This document shows positions 1 to 7,700 of a stretch of 37,672 bases of DNA, piece after piece (the first letter of the stretch is position 1; the number at the start of each line of letters is the position of its first letter). The position numbers and the translations under genes were made by a program. The stretch lies in the NCBI GenBank assembly GCA_016932015.1, contig JAFGDQ010000105.1, positions 1 to 37,672 on the forward strand. Reading direction: 5' to 3'. The DNA is from Spirochaetota bacterium (GTDB taxonomy: Bacteria > Spirochaetota > UBA4802 > JAFGDQ01). The notes beneath the pieces were generated by a model. It was not told the origin of the DNA and ran no database searches. It saw only the letters and a program-made list of their open reading frames with translations.

Positions 1-8
1 ATCATTAA

Positions 9-593
9 AGTGTAATTTCACTTTACAGTTTTAGGGGGTCACTCCAAACCTTAAAGACTGCAAAAGAAAAATATTTAAAAGATAAGGCTAATGGCAATAG
101 AGCTAATGCTGAAGCAGAAGTACTTGAAATAACTCGTAATACACGGGGAGAAAATAATTATGATACCAATGGATCTATGCCACCTACAAAGGGAGATAAA
201 GAATATGAAGTGAGACTTGGCACACCAAATAGTAATATTGATAAATACAGAATTGGTGATCCTAAATACTGGCCAAAAAATAAAGAGGATAAAAAGAAAA
301 ATGCAGGCAATTATATTAAAAATCCAGAGAAAAAAGGTTTAAGAGGATGGTTTAACTTTGACCCATGGCAAAATCCTCGTGATTTGAAAGGATGTCTTGG
401 CATATCTAAAAAAGATGGTTCGTCTTTTGGAAGTGATTTTCGTTATGATACACCCAATAGAAAAGAAAAAATATTTAAAGCTCTTAATAATTATTTAGAG
501 GAAGTTATCCCAGATTTAAAAGAGGTAAACAGAAATGACAATGGAGAAAAAGTATCAGTTATTGTTGAAGACTTGTTTAAAAAAGAAAAATAA
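9..593 (+). CDS. C-terminal part of an unrecognised protein, possibly a toxin-like effector tail
   Basis: The frame is open from base 9 (a TAA sits at 6-8) to the stop at 593, so the visible protein may be the end of a larger or rearranged gene. The first internal ATG is at 177. The product is strongly hydrophilic, rich in Lys and Asn, with no signal peptide or membrane segment. Its most structured part is a segment with RGWFNFDPW, then DLKGCLGIS (one Cys between glycines), then a helical tail. I do not recognise a family. The adjoining gene encodes a secreted protein and overlaps this one, an arrangement seen in effector-immunity pairs, but that reading is inference. Bases 30-50 are G/C-rich and could be the edge of an insertion that truncated the gene. 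The open frame is well supported; its function is unknown. Confidence 0.5.
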   Translation, partial: SVISLYSFRGSLQTLKTAKEKYLKDKANGNRANAEAEVLEITRNTRGENNYDTNGSMPPTKGDKEYEVRLGTPNSNIDKYRIGDPKYWPKNKEDKKKNAGNYIKNPEKKGLRGWFNFDPWQNPRDLKGCLGISKKDGSSFGSDFRYDTPNRKEKIFKALNNYLEEVIPDLKEVNRNDNGEKVSVIVEDLFKKEK

Positions 594-1461
594 CATTATA
601 ATGTTTTGTTGCATTATAATGTTAGGAATTATTAACAATATTGCATTTTCAAAAGAAATACCAGAAGAAGTTAAAAATAAAATGTATGATAACTTTAAAT
701 ATCCTCCTATTGAAACTGCAGCTTGGGGGTTTGAAGATTATTTTCTTAAAGAAGAATACAGAGAAGATTTAATAAAATTTTTCAATAATATAGTTAGCTC
801 AGATGAACTACCAAATATAAGTAAATTATACATCTATGGTTTTCTTATAAATTATGGATATTTTAATAATCTTCAAAAAATAATAATGATGGAAGGTGAA
901 GAAAAAAAAGTTAAACTTGATTACATAGGTTCAGCATATTTGGGATATAATTTTTATCATTCTAAAATGAAATCTATAAGAGATGAGAATTTAGTTCGTC
1001 ATATTTATACATTGTCGTTTAATTCTTATAAAGATGAAAATTATACTCCGGATTTAATTTTAGATGGATATGATAAAACAACGTGGAGAATACATAATAT
1101 CAATGATAGAGACGAATGTACTTTATTTATGAAAGGTGCTGTGCCCTATCGAAATAATGTAAAATTACTTATTGGTAATCATGAGAATGATAAATCATTT
1201 TTTAAGTATGCCAGACCTAAAACTATAGTATTCAATATATTCGGTGATGCCTCAAAAGAAGTAATTATTAAAAAGACTTTTGAATTAGAAGATAGTAAAG
1301 AATTTCAAAATATAGATTTAGATATGAGTTTTTTTAAAAGGTTAACTTTTAAGGATAAAGATGTATATTACACAATAAAAATGGAGATAATTGATTTTTA
1401 TAAAGGTGAATTACCTCAATGTGATATTGCAGAATTACATGTTGAACCAATAAAAGATTAA
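535..1461 (+). CDS. Secreted protein with a discoidin-like (NADase-type glycan-binding-like) C-terminal domain
   Basis: A Lys-rich start is followed by a hydrophobic stretch ending near AFSKE, which looks like a signal peptide, so the protein is probably periplasmic or surface-exposed. The ATG at 535 has a GAGGT eight bases upstream; an alternative ATG at 601 would give a shorter signal peptide and no overlap. The C-terminal half has the spacing of the discoidin-like domain called NADase-type glycan-binding: DG....TTW near residue 180, ARPK before a beta strand, a later strand pair with IDFYKGE, and DIAEL near the end. Proteins with this domain are common in spirochaetes and bind surfaces or glycans. 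It overlaps the preceding reading frame by 59 bases. The domain call rests on motif spacing by eye, so confidence is moderate. Confidence 0.6.
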   Translation: MTMEKKYQLLLKTCLKKKNNIIMFCCIIMLGIINNIAFSKEIPEEVKNKMYDNFKYPPIETAAWGFEDYFLKEEYREDLIKFFNNIVSSDELPNISKLYIYGFLINYGYFNNLQKIIMMEGEEKKVKLDYIGSAYLGYNFYHSKMKSIRDENLVRHIYTLSFNSYKDENYTPDLILDGYDKTTWRIHNINDRDECTLFMKGAVPYRNNVKLLIGNHENDKSFFKYARPKTIVFNIFGDASKEVIIKKTFELEDSKEFQNIDLDMSFFKRLTFKDKDVYYTIKMEIIDFYKGELPQCDIAELHVEPIKD

Positions 1462-1523
1462 AACTAATTATATAAATTTAGTAATATCGATAATAAAATT
1501 CAGTTCCTTGCGTCGGGGAAGCC

Positions 1524-1769
1524 GTCTGAACCACAGATTAAAATGATTGAAATGATGAAAATGATTAGCGGTTCAGTCTTTCGAAGTTTTTACAGATTGT
1601 TTTTCTCTTGTAGTCAACACGTGTGTCATGAATGGGATGCTGGGCACTTTTCGATATTAGCGAAATGATATTGTTTTATGAAGAATGAAAAGATTCAAAT
1701 GATGCTGAATCTGTGGAATCATTTTAATCTTCCGCCTCCGTAAGGAGGCGATTGATCTGTGGTTCAGAC
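1524..1769. repeat. 246-bp element bounded by perfect 15-bp inverted repeats
   Basis: GTCTGAACCACAGAT at 1524-1538 is the exact reverse complement of ATCTGTGGTTCAGAC at 1755-1769. A second perfect pair lies inside: GATTAAAATGATT at 1536-1548 against AATCATTTTAATC at 1717-1729. The right arm is interrupted by a small hairpin (1733-1750). It encodes no protein. The structure resembles a non-autonomous MITE-like element or a relic of a larger one; no target-site duplication is obvious. Confidence 0.6.
1733..1750. repeat. Seven-base-pair G/C hairpin with GTAA loop
   Basis: CGCCTCC, loop GTAA, GGAGGCG: a perfect stem with a GNRA-type tetraloop set into the right arm of the 1524-1769 element. No T-tract follows, so it is not a standard terminator. 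It looks like a small palindrome inserted into an older repeat. Confidence 0.55.
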
Positions 1770-1839
1770 AATGAGAAGCAATGGCGAAGTAGGAGGAATC
1801 ATTTTTTTTAAACGGAGAAGGCATGCCCTATCTTGAGGA

Positions 1840-2027
1840 AAAAAGCCCCAAACAAGGGGAAGCTATTTCCTAACTAAGGGCAAACATCCCCCAATTAGGG
1901 GAGACCAAGCCCAAACACGGGGGAGTCGTCTCCCAACTTGGAGAAACTGTCCCCAAGCTCGGGGAAATCGTCCCCCAGTTAGGGGACGCCATCCCCATAC
2001 ATGGGCAGCAAGTCCCCGACATCGGGG
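1840..2027. repeat. Tandem array of nine degenerate 20-22 bp palindromic units
   Basis: Nine consecutive units follow the pattern A/G-rich spacer, three to five C, about six mixed bases, three to five G. Examples are CCCCAAACAAGGGG, CCCCCAATTAGGGG, CCCCAAGCTCGGGG and CCCCGACATCGGGG. The central bases and spacers differ from unit to unit while the flanking C and G runs are kept. A possible tenth unit lies at 2057-2073. The variable parts are far too short for CRISPR spacers. I know no named family with this form. Confidence 0.7.
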
Positions 2028-2077
2028 AAGATAAAATATAGATAAAGCAGTAAAGAGACCCCCTCTGTCGGGGAAGA

Positions 2078-2275
2078 ACCCCCTTCCGGCTTCGCCGGCT
2101 TTCCCCCTTAGCAGGGGGAGCAATCTGTACCGGGGAGATTGAGGGTGCTTGTTGGGCGAGGGGGAGTCACTGCCAGTAAGGACGATGGGTATAGATCGAG
2201 CGATTAAGTTTTGGCGGACTTAGCAGTAAACATTGCTCCCCCTGTTAAGGGGGAGTGCCCGGAGGGCGAGGGGGT
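2078..2275. mobile_element. MITE-like palindromic element, copy 1
   Basis: The core inverted repeats are 22 bases, at 2103-2124 (beginning CCCCCTTAGCAGG) and 2232-2253 (ending CCTGTTAAGGGGG), with one mismatch. Further imperfect G/C-rich pairing extends to both ends. The inner ~107 bases share blocks such as GAGGGTGCTTGTTGGG and GATCGAGCGATTAAGT with copy 2 at 3885-4132. It encodes nothing convincing. The right arm runs into the start of the DUF559 reading frame. Repeats of this look (G/C-rich, with GGAGGGCGAGGGGGT at the edge) often sit beside DUF559 genes; that last point is general knowledge, not shown here. Confidence 0.65.
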
Positions 2276-2692
2276 AAGAAGCAAAGGCAGCCTGTAGCTG
2301 TTGAGCAGTGGGTATTGAGAAGCGAGGGGGTAACTCTTTTACAGCGCATCTTTAACAAAACATCCGAGCTCGAAAAAAGGCGTTTGCTAAGAGCAAACAT
2401 GACGAGCGAGGAAAAAATTCTCTGGCAGAAGCTCAGGAGCAGAAAGTTAAACGGATACAAGTTCAAAAGACAATACAGCATAGGCCCGTACGTCGTAGAC
2501 TTTTACTGTTCATCAATTAAACTCGCGATTGAAATAGACGGCGGAGTACATGATACCGGAACAGCAAAAGACTATGATAAGAACAGGGATGAATTTATTA
2601 AATCGTTGGGGATAAATACAATACGATTTAGTAATGAAGATATTCGAAGGAATCTGGATGAAGTTATAAAGAGAATACAGGAAGTAAAGTAG
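2255..2692 (+). CDS. DUF559 / Vsr-like endonuclease family protein
   Basis: A predicted small PD-(D/E)XK-type nuclease of the DUF559 (MTES_1575) family, related to very-short-patch repair endonucleases. The family core is complete: KTSELEKRRLLRANMTSEE, then LWQKLRSRKLNGYKFKRQ, IGPYVVDFYC, LAIEIDGGVH (catalytic-type E and D) and YDKNRDEFIKSLGI with the closing RFSNEDI. Substrate and role are not known for most members. The ATG at 2255 lies inside the repeat element, so roughly the first 30 residues are translated repeat. The family domain begins near nucleotide 2342, before the internal ATG at 2399, so a non-ATG start such as the TTG at 2315 is quite possible. The 3' end is secure. Confidence 0.8.
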   Translation: MPGGRGGKKQRQPVAVEQWVLRSEGVTLLQRIFNKTSELEKRRLLRANMTSEEKILWQKLRSRKLNGYKFKRQYSIGPYVVDFYCSSIKLAIEIDGGVHDTGTAKDYDKNRDEFIKSLGINTIRFSNEDIRRNLDEVIKRIQEVK

Positions 2693-2761
2693 TTCGTTCT
2701 TTGAAAACAGATTAGTAATAATATTTCAACTGAAGTAAGAAAAATAAAAACACAAAAGATT

Positions 2762-2923
2762 TTATTTTTTACTCCTGAAGAATTGAACAATTGCCAGAAT
2801 TGCACCAGTAGTCGCAACAATACCGGCAATAATGTTGTATTCTTCAAAATGATCAAGAGAAAATAACGCCAGGATTATGGAGATCATCAGACTTGATAAT
2901 AATATCAGTATATTATCTATCAT
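2762..2923 (-). CDS. Small membrane protein, 53 aa
   Basis: Reading back from the ATG at 2923, the product starts MIDNILILLSSLMISIILAL, a clear hydrophobic helix. It continues through a short charged linker (DHFEEYN) into a second hydrophobic segment (IIAGIVATTGAILAIV) and ends FFRSKK before a TAA. Two membrane passes with a basic tail fit a small inner-membrane protein. Its start lies inside the end of the 40-residue gene upstream, suggesting translational coupling. The two together resemble accessory small-protein pairs such as holin-like or toxin-type peptides, but nothing identifies the function. No homology could be tested. Confidence 0.45.
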   Translation of the reverse strand: MIDNILILLSSLMISIILALFSLDHFEEYNIIAGIVATTGAILAIVQFFRSKK

Positions 2924-3035
2924 GTTTTAATTTGAGTTCTTTATCAATATGTTTGTTAATAAGCCTTATGGCACTCATGACCAGAATATAAATCCATGTT
3001 GTCAGAGCAATAACGGTTAAAATTATTTTTAACAT
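2913..3035 (-). CDS. Small membrane protein, 40 aa, upstream of and overlapping the 53-aa gene
   Basis: The ATG at 3035 is preceded by GGAGAT at a suitable distance, a good ribosome-binding site. The product is one N-terminal membrane helix (MLKIILTVIALTTWIYILVM) followed by a Lys/His-rich basic tail and a TAA at 2913-2915. It overlaps the start of the next small gene by 11 bases. A single-span protein with a basic cytoplasmic tail is compatible with a peptide toxin, a regulator or a phage-type accessory protein; none can be shown. The gene is called on the start site, the membrane pattern and the overlap. Confidence 0.45.
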   Translation of the reverse strand: MLKIILTVIALTTWIYILVMSAIRLINKHIDKELKLKHDR

Positions 3036-3076
3036 ATAATATCTCCATATAAAGGATACAAATAAGATATTAAGAT

Positions 3077-3178
3077 TTATAAAAAAAAGTCAACAAATTT
3101 AAGAGATATATACTGCTCGGAATTACCCTTTAAAAGAGTGATAACAGCATTTGTATCGAGGAGATATTTACCACTCAT
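3077..3178 (-). pseudogene. Truncated VapC-type PIN-domain toxin
   Basis: Starting from the ATG at 3178, which overlaps the end of the antitoxin frame, the product begins MSGKYLLDTNAVITLLKGN. This is the N-terminus of VapC toxins, with the first catalytic Asp of the PIN nuclease in LLDTN. After 33 residues the frame reaches a TAA; intact family members are about 120-140 residues and carry further acidic residues. The rest of the gene is missing, replaced by sequence leading to the small membrane genes. It must be inactive as an RNase. Confidence 0.75.
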
Positions 3179-3383
3179 TTCTAAGTTCCTTTTGTACAGC
3201 CAGCGCATCGCCTTTCCATTTTAATTTACCGGCTAAACCGGAAAAGGAATATTTATTTTTTAAGCTGTCCGGGGTTTCTATGACAAGAAGAACTTCGACA
3301 TCGTCTTCTTTTAATGAAATGGGAATATCAATTTTTTAATGTCCGTCTTTTTGAATGTTTGTTTTGATTCGTAAAGTTTTCAT
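3168..3383 (-). pseudogene. Broken VapB-type antitoxin with an in-frame TAA
   Basis: A 72-codon frame from ATG 3383 (AGGAC upstream) to the TAA at 3168-3170 reads MKTLRIKTNIQKDGH, stop, KIDIPISFKEDD, VEVLLVIETPDSL and so on to LRNEW. The pattern of a short basic start, a beta-rich core and a C-terminal toxin-binding tail directly overlapping vapC fits a VapB-like antitoxin. The TAA at 3336-3338 interrupts it at codon 16, where a Leu codon (TTA) would be one substitution away. The C-terminal part could still be made from an internal start, but none is obvious. It is the partner of the truncated vapC at 3077-3178. Confidence 0.7.
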
Positions 3384-3564
3384 GTAAGTCGTCCTGAATG
3401 AAATTTATCATAAAATTGGTCATAATAATGAATAAAATCAATAAAAATAACAGTTTGTTTGAAAAAACTTAGCAAAGGCCTAACCCCTACACCAGGCTTT
3501 ACATGACGAGGGAGGAGATTACAGAGGAAAATGAAAGTTCTATATTTGCTTGGCTGTAGTGATA

Positions 3565-3588
3565 GAAGTCGCGAATTGCGACATCAAA
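3565..3588. repeat. 24-bp direct repeat, copy 1, with core GTCGCGAATTGCGAC
   Basis: This matches 3850-3873 at 23 of 24 positions. The core is an inverted repeat GTCGC-N5-GCGAC. In the second copy the same bases lie in the family frame KSQIATSN of the ORF6N gene, so this copy may be a scrap of another ORF6N gene rather than a protein-binding site. Confidence 0.55.
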
Positions 3589-3632
3589 ATAAAGAGTAAA
3601 TAAATTAAACTTTTTAAATAGTAAAGATATAA

Positions 3633-3895
3633 ATGATACCTCAGGAAAAAATAATAAATAAAATCCATATGATAAGAGGCAAGAAAGTCATGCTGGATCA
3701 GGATCTTGCTGAACTATATGGAGTTGAAATGAGCCAGCTTAAGAGACAGGTTTGAAGAAACATTGATCACTTTCCTGAAGATTTTATGTTCGAGCTGACT
3801 AAAGATGAATATACCGATTTTTTAAGATGCCAGTTTGGCACCTTAATTTGAAGTCGCAAATTGCGACATCAAATTGGAGTGGAACCACTTTCCGG
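3633..3895 (+). pseudogene. Decayed ORF6N-domain (phage-type DNA-binding) gene
   Basis: From the ATG at 3633 the frame gives an ORF6N domain: IHMIRGKKVMLDQDLAELYG, then RNIDHFPEDFMFELTKDEY and LRCQFGTL. ORF6N proteins are KilA-N-related, phage- or plasmid-borne DNA-binding proteins. Three lesions are visible. A TGA at 3753-3755 replaces the Arg codon expected after QV. The frame shifts near 3843-3851, after which the family motif SQIATSNWSG continues in another frame. The remaining two thirds of a normal gene are absent, because the sequence runs straight into the MITE-like element at 3885. The gene is dead and probably was cut by the element or by a deletion at its edge. Confidence 0.75.
3850..3873. 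repeat. 24-bp direct repeat, copy 2, within the ORF6N remnant
   Basis: The core is GTCGCAAATTGCGAC. It differs from the copy at 3565-3588 at a single base. Here the bases encode the family motif KSQIATS of ORF6N proteins in the shifted frame. Confidence 0.55.
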
Positions 3896-4132
3896 CCTTC
3901 GGCGCGCCGACCTCTGGTCGGATTTTCCCCTTAGCAGGGGGAACAATCTGTGCCTAAGAGATTGAGGGTGCTTGTTGGGAGTGTGAGAATTACTGCTGGT
4001 TAAGACGCTGGATGCTGGATCGAGCGATTAAGTCAGAAATACATAGCAGCAACCATTGCTCCCCCTGTCAAGGGGGATCCCGACCGCAGGTCGGGCAGCC
4101 CGGAAGGCCGGCAGGCCGGAGGGCGAGGGGGT
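3885..4132. mobile_element. MITE-like palindromic element, copy 2
   Basis: The core 21-22 base inverted repeats are at 3927-3947 and 4055-4076, flanking an inner region that shares blocks with copy 1 at 2078-2275. The outer arms are longer than in copy 1 and carry matching small hairpins: CCGACC-TCT-GGTCGG on the left and CCCGACC-GCA-GGTCGGG on the right, so the full terminal inverted repeats reach roughly 40-80 bases, imperfectly. Its left edge abuts the broken ORF6N gene. Bases 4133-4260 after it hold no recognisable gene. Confidence 0.65.
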
Positions 4133-4301
4133 AAAACAGCACAGGCGGCCGGAAGAGCGCAGGGCGATGGGGGCAAACAAGCAAGGACGTACATTAAGTA
4201 ACTCAAGAGAATAATAAAATAGATAAAGCAACAACTCGAAAGAGAAGATTTCCAACTCAGCATGTTTTAAATTAAAAACTTAACATACAGGAGGACATAC
4301 A

Positions 4302-4631
4302 ATGTCGAAATCTTCTTACGCAGAAACAATCAATTTTGCAAAAGTGATGCTCTCAGGACTCAAGTCGAACACAGAGCGCCTTGGCAGAAGGGGCCTTGAC
4401 AGCGACTTTATAACAGGGTTCGAGGAATAACGTTTCGAAGAAACGATGAACTATGCAATGAGCATTGATAATGAACAGGAAGACCTGAAAGCACAGTTAA
4501 AAATGAAAACAGCAAGTCTTGATACTAAAGTAAATGAACTTGGCAAAATGCTCTCGGAATCAAAGAAGCTTGTCAAGCTTGAGATGGAGCAGGAATCGTG
4601 GAAAAGCTTCAGGATTGATGATATGCGATGA
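4302..4631 (+). pseudogene. Broken ~109-codon hypothetical gene (coiled-coil type)
   Basis: The ATG at 4302 has a strong AGGAGG ribosome-binding site. The frame runs MSKSSYAETINFAKVMLSGL onward, then hits TAA at 4428-4430 (codon 43). It continues in the same frame without another stop to TGA 4629-4631, through a heptad-like, Lys/Glu-rich helix (LKAQLKMKTASLDTKVNEL) and a closing segment with ESWKSFRIDD. Similar ~100-residue helical proteins of unknown function occur in several phyla; that is recollection, not a search. The good start signal and continuous coding character after the stop favour recent inactivation by one substitution. Confidence 0.65.
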
Positions 4632-4741
4632 CCTCCACCCCGGCTATGCAGGCGTGGGGAGGGCTGAGGGCAGGAAAGAGTTCAGCTGTTCATTTATAGA
4701 TTTTTGTACAAAATGGAATAATACTAAGAATAAATTAAACT

Positions 4742-7700
4742 ATGAAACCACAGGTATTTGATCTGATAAAATCTCCCATACAGGGAACGAATCTAATTGA
4801 AGCAAGCGCAGGAACCGGTAAGACTTATAATATTGCGGGCCTCTTCCTTCGCCTGATTCTTGAGAAAAAAATTGAAATAGATAAAATTCTTGCAGTTACT
4901 TACACGGAAGCGGCAACAGAGGAGCTCCGCATCAGAATAAGGACGAGGCTTCGGCAGGCTTTAAAGGTACTGCTGGATGAAAAAGCTGATACCGGTAACG
5001 ATGATCTGATTGAGTGGGTAGCCGCAAATTTCAGGGGTAATGAAACAGCAGCATGGTATATTAAGGACGCTCTTTCAAGGTTTGACGAGGCCTCCATTTG
5101 TACAATTCACGGATTTTGCAGAAGAATGCTGACTGAAAATGCCTTTGAGAGCAATTCTCTTTTTGATGCTGAGCTGATCACTGATCAGTCTGATCTCGAG
5201 CGCGGTATCGTATACGATTTCTGGAGAATGAATTTTTATTCTGCTTCCGGAATGCTTATTCAGTATGCAGATAAAATAAATGTTACACCCTCCCATTTCC
5301 TGTCACTTAAAGAGTTATATTCTATAGACCCGAATTTTAAAGTTATACCTGAACTGGAAAGGCAGGACGTTTCAGAAAATGAACAAGCTATTCTGATATC
5401 TTATAAAAAACTTAAAGCGAAGTGGGAAACAAGCCGGCCCGAAGTTGAAGATATAATTTTTGATTTCGAAGGGCTGAACAGAAGTAAATACAGGAATCCT
5501 CAAAACCTGATTGATGAAATGAATATTTATATTGAATCGGATAATCCTGTTCTGATTTTTGATAAATTTGAGAAATTTACTTTTCCTGTAATTCAGTCGT
5601 CATTAAAAAAGGGATTTGATCCGCCTGAGCATGAGTTCTTTGATTTTTGTTCTGAATACATGCAGGTTTATCAAAGAACAGTATCGGTATTTGACAGGTA
5701 TATACAATACATAGAAACTCAATTTTTTAAATTCCTGAAAGAGGAATCAGTCATCAGAAAACAGAAGCTCAACTGTATGGGATTTGATGACCTCCTGATT
5801 AATATGCATGATGCAATAGCAATGGATCCGGACAGCCGCCTTGCGCGTGCGATAAGACAGAGATATTCAGCCGCTTTAATAGATGAATTTCAGGATACGG
5901 ACCCGGTGCAGTATGATATTTTCAGAACAATCTTTGGATATGGCAAAAGTATTCTTTTCCTGATAGGTGATCCAAAGCAGTCTATATATAAATTCAGGGG
6001 AGCTGATATTTTTGCCTATATCAATGCTCTAAGGAATATTGACAATCGGTATACGCTTTTAAAAAACTGGCGGTCTTCGCCTGATTTGATAAAAGCAGTT
6101 AACACTATTTTTAAAAATAAAGAGCATCCGTTTGTTTTTAACGAGATTGAGTTCAGTGAAGCAGAATCAGGCCGTGATAATGATTCAGACAGTCAGGTTA
6201 AATCTGGTACAGGTGAGAAATCTTTTCAGCTATGGATAATCGGCAAGGAGCATGCTGATCAGAAAAACGATACAATAGGCAAGAGCAGGGCTGTCAGCCT
6301 GATATCAAGATCAGTGGCAGGGGAAATTTATCGTTTAGTCAAACCGGGAAAAGAGGGCAGGTTCAGGATAAAGGATACTGACCTCAGACCCGGACATATT
6401 GCAGTACTGGTTCGCAAGAAAAGACAGGCTTCTATTATACAGCAGGAACTTTATCAGTATAATATACCAAGCGTGCTTTACGGATCGGAAAGTATCTTTC
6501 GTTCACATGAAGCGATGGAGATTGAAAGACTTGCAGCTTCAGTAGCGGATCCGGGAGATGAAAAGCGTTTTAAGAGAGCTCTCGCAACCGATATATTCGC
6601 ATTTACCGGAAAAGATATTTTAAATTTAATGGAAGATGAAAATACATGGGAGCAATACCTGACCCGTTTTTATGAGTATCATAATGAATGGGCAAAGTAC
6701 GGTTTTTTCAGCATGTTTATGTCCTTACTAACAAAGGAAAATGTAAGAGAAAAGCTGCTTTCATATGCCGACGGTGAAAGGCGCATGACAAATATAACGC
6801 ATCTGGCCGAACTAATGCATCATGCGGAAACAGAAAAAAATCTGCGGATGGAATCTCTTGTCAAATGGATTGAAGAAAAAAGAGCAGATACTGAAGACGG
6901 CGATGAACTGCAGATAAGGCTTGAAACGGATGAGGACGCTGTAAAGCTGATAACGATTCACAGGAGCAAGGGACTTGAATTCCCTGTTGTGTTCTGTCCG
7001 TTCACATGGGAAGGATCGGATATCAGCCCTAAAAAATACTTCAGTTTTCATGATCCGGACAGAGATTATAAACTGACTCTTGATCTTGAACGAAATGATG
7101 ATAACCGTCATGCGGCAGAGACTGAAGAACTTGCTGAAAATCTGCGTCTTTTATATGTTGCTCTTACACGGGCATCATACAGATGTTATCTTTTTACAGG
7201 CAAGATCAATGAAACAGGAACTTCCTCTCTTTCATATCTGTTCCATCAGAAAAATGAAAATACTTCAGCAGATTTAGTAGTAAATTTAAAGTTGGAAGCT
7301 GAAGAATTATCTTATGATTCAATGGTAAATGATATCAGTAAGTTTGAAAAATTATCTGAAAACACCATTGAGGTTCGCAGCATGAGTTTTCAGGAATATG
7401 CAGGACTGAAGCCGGACCGGGAGAATATTGATGATATTCAATGCAGGCTGTTTTCCGGAACGATAAGCAGAAACTGGAGAATATCAAGTTTTTCTGCTTT
7501 AACAGGCAATCATCATGAATATTATGAAGCTCCTGATTATGACAGAGCTGATTTAAACCGGCAGCCTCCGCATACTGAGAATGAAGAAGAGCAGAATATC
7601 TTTGCCTTTCCGAAAGGAGCCGTAACCGGTACATGTTTTCATGAAATATTCGAGAAACTTGATTTTACCGATTATGGAAGCCGGAATTCCGCTGAACTTG

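Larger units (their letters stand above)
1462..2077. other. Gene-free stretch composed of repeats
   Basis: About 600 bases without a credible gene. It holds an inverted-repeat-bounded element (1524-1769), a G/C hairpin (1733-1750) and a tandem array of short palindromes (1840-2027). The only longish open frame here, on the minus strand over the array, is Gly/Arg/Pro-rich low-complexity translation of the repeats and is not a gene. Confidence 0.7.

Noticed and set aside
1840..2027. CRISPR array
   Set aside because: Units are 20-22 bases with no constant repeat and no spacer long enough; no cas gene is present.
1863..2123. 86-residue minus-strand open frame
   Set aside because: It is low-complexity Gly/Arg/Pro translation of the palindromic array and repeat element, with no domain and no ribosome-binding site.
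3151..3339. 62-residue plus-strand open frame
   Set aside because: It is antisense to the vapB/vapC relics, whose codons make recognisable family motifs on the other strand.
3753..3755. TGA in the ORF6N gene as selenocysteine or recoded tryptophan
   Set aside because: The family has Arg here, no SECIS-like hairpin is evident, and the gene has further lesions downstream. Neighbouring breaks are TAA, so a recoding explanation fails.
4028..4263. Two overlapping 75-76 residue minus-strand frames
   Set aside because: Both are translations of the repeat element's G/C-rich arms, in two frames, with no domain.
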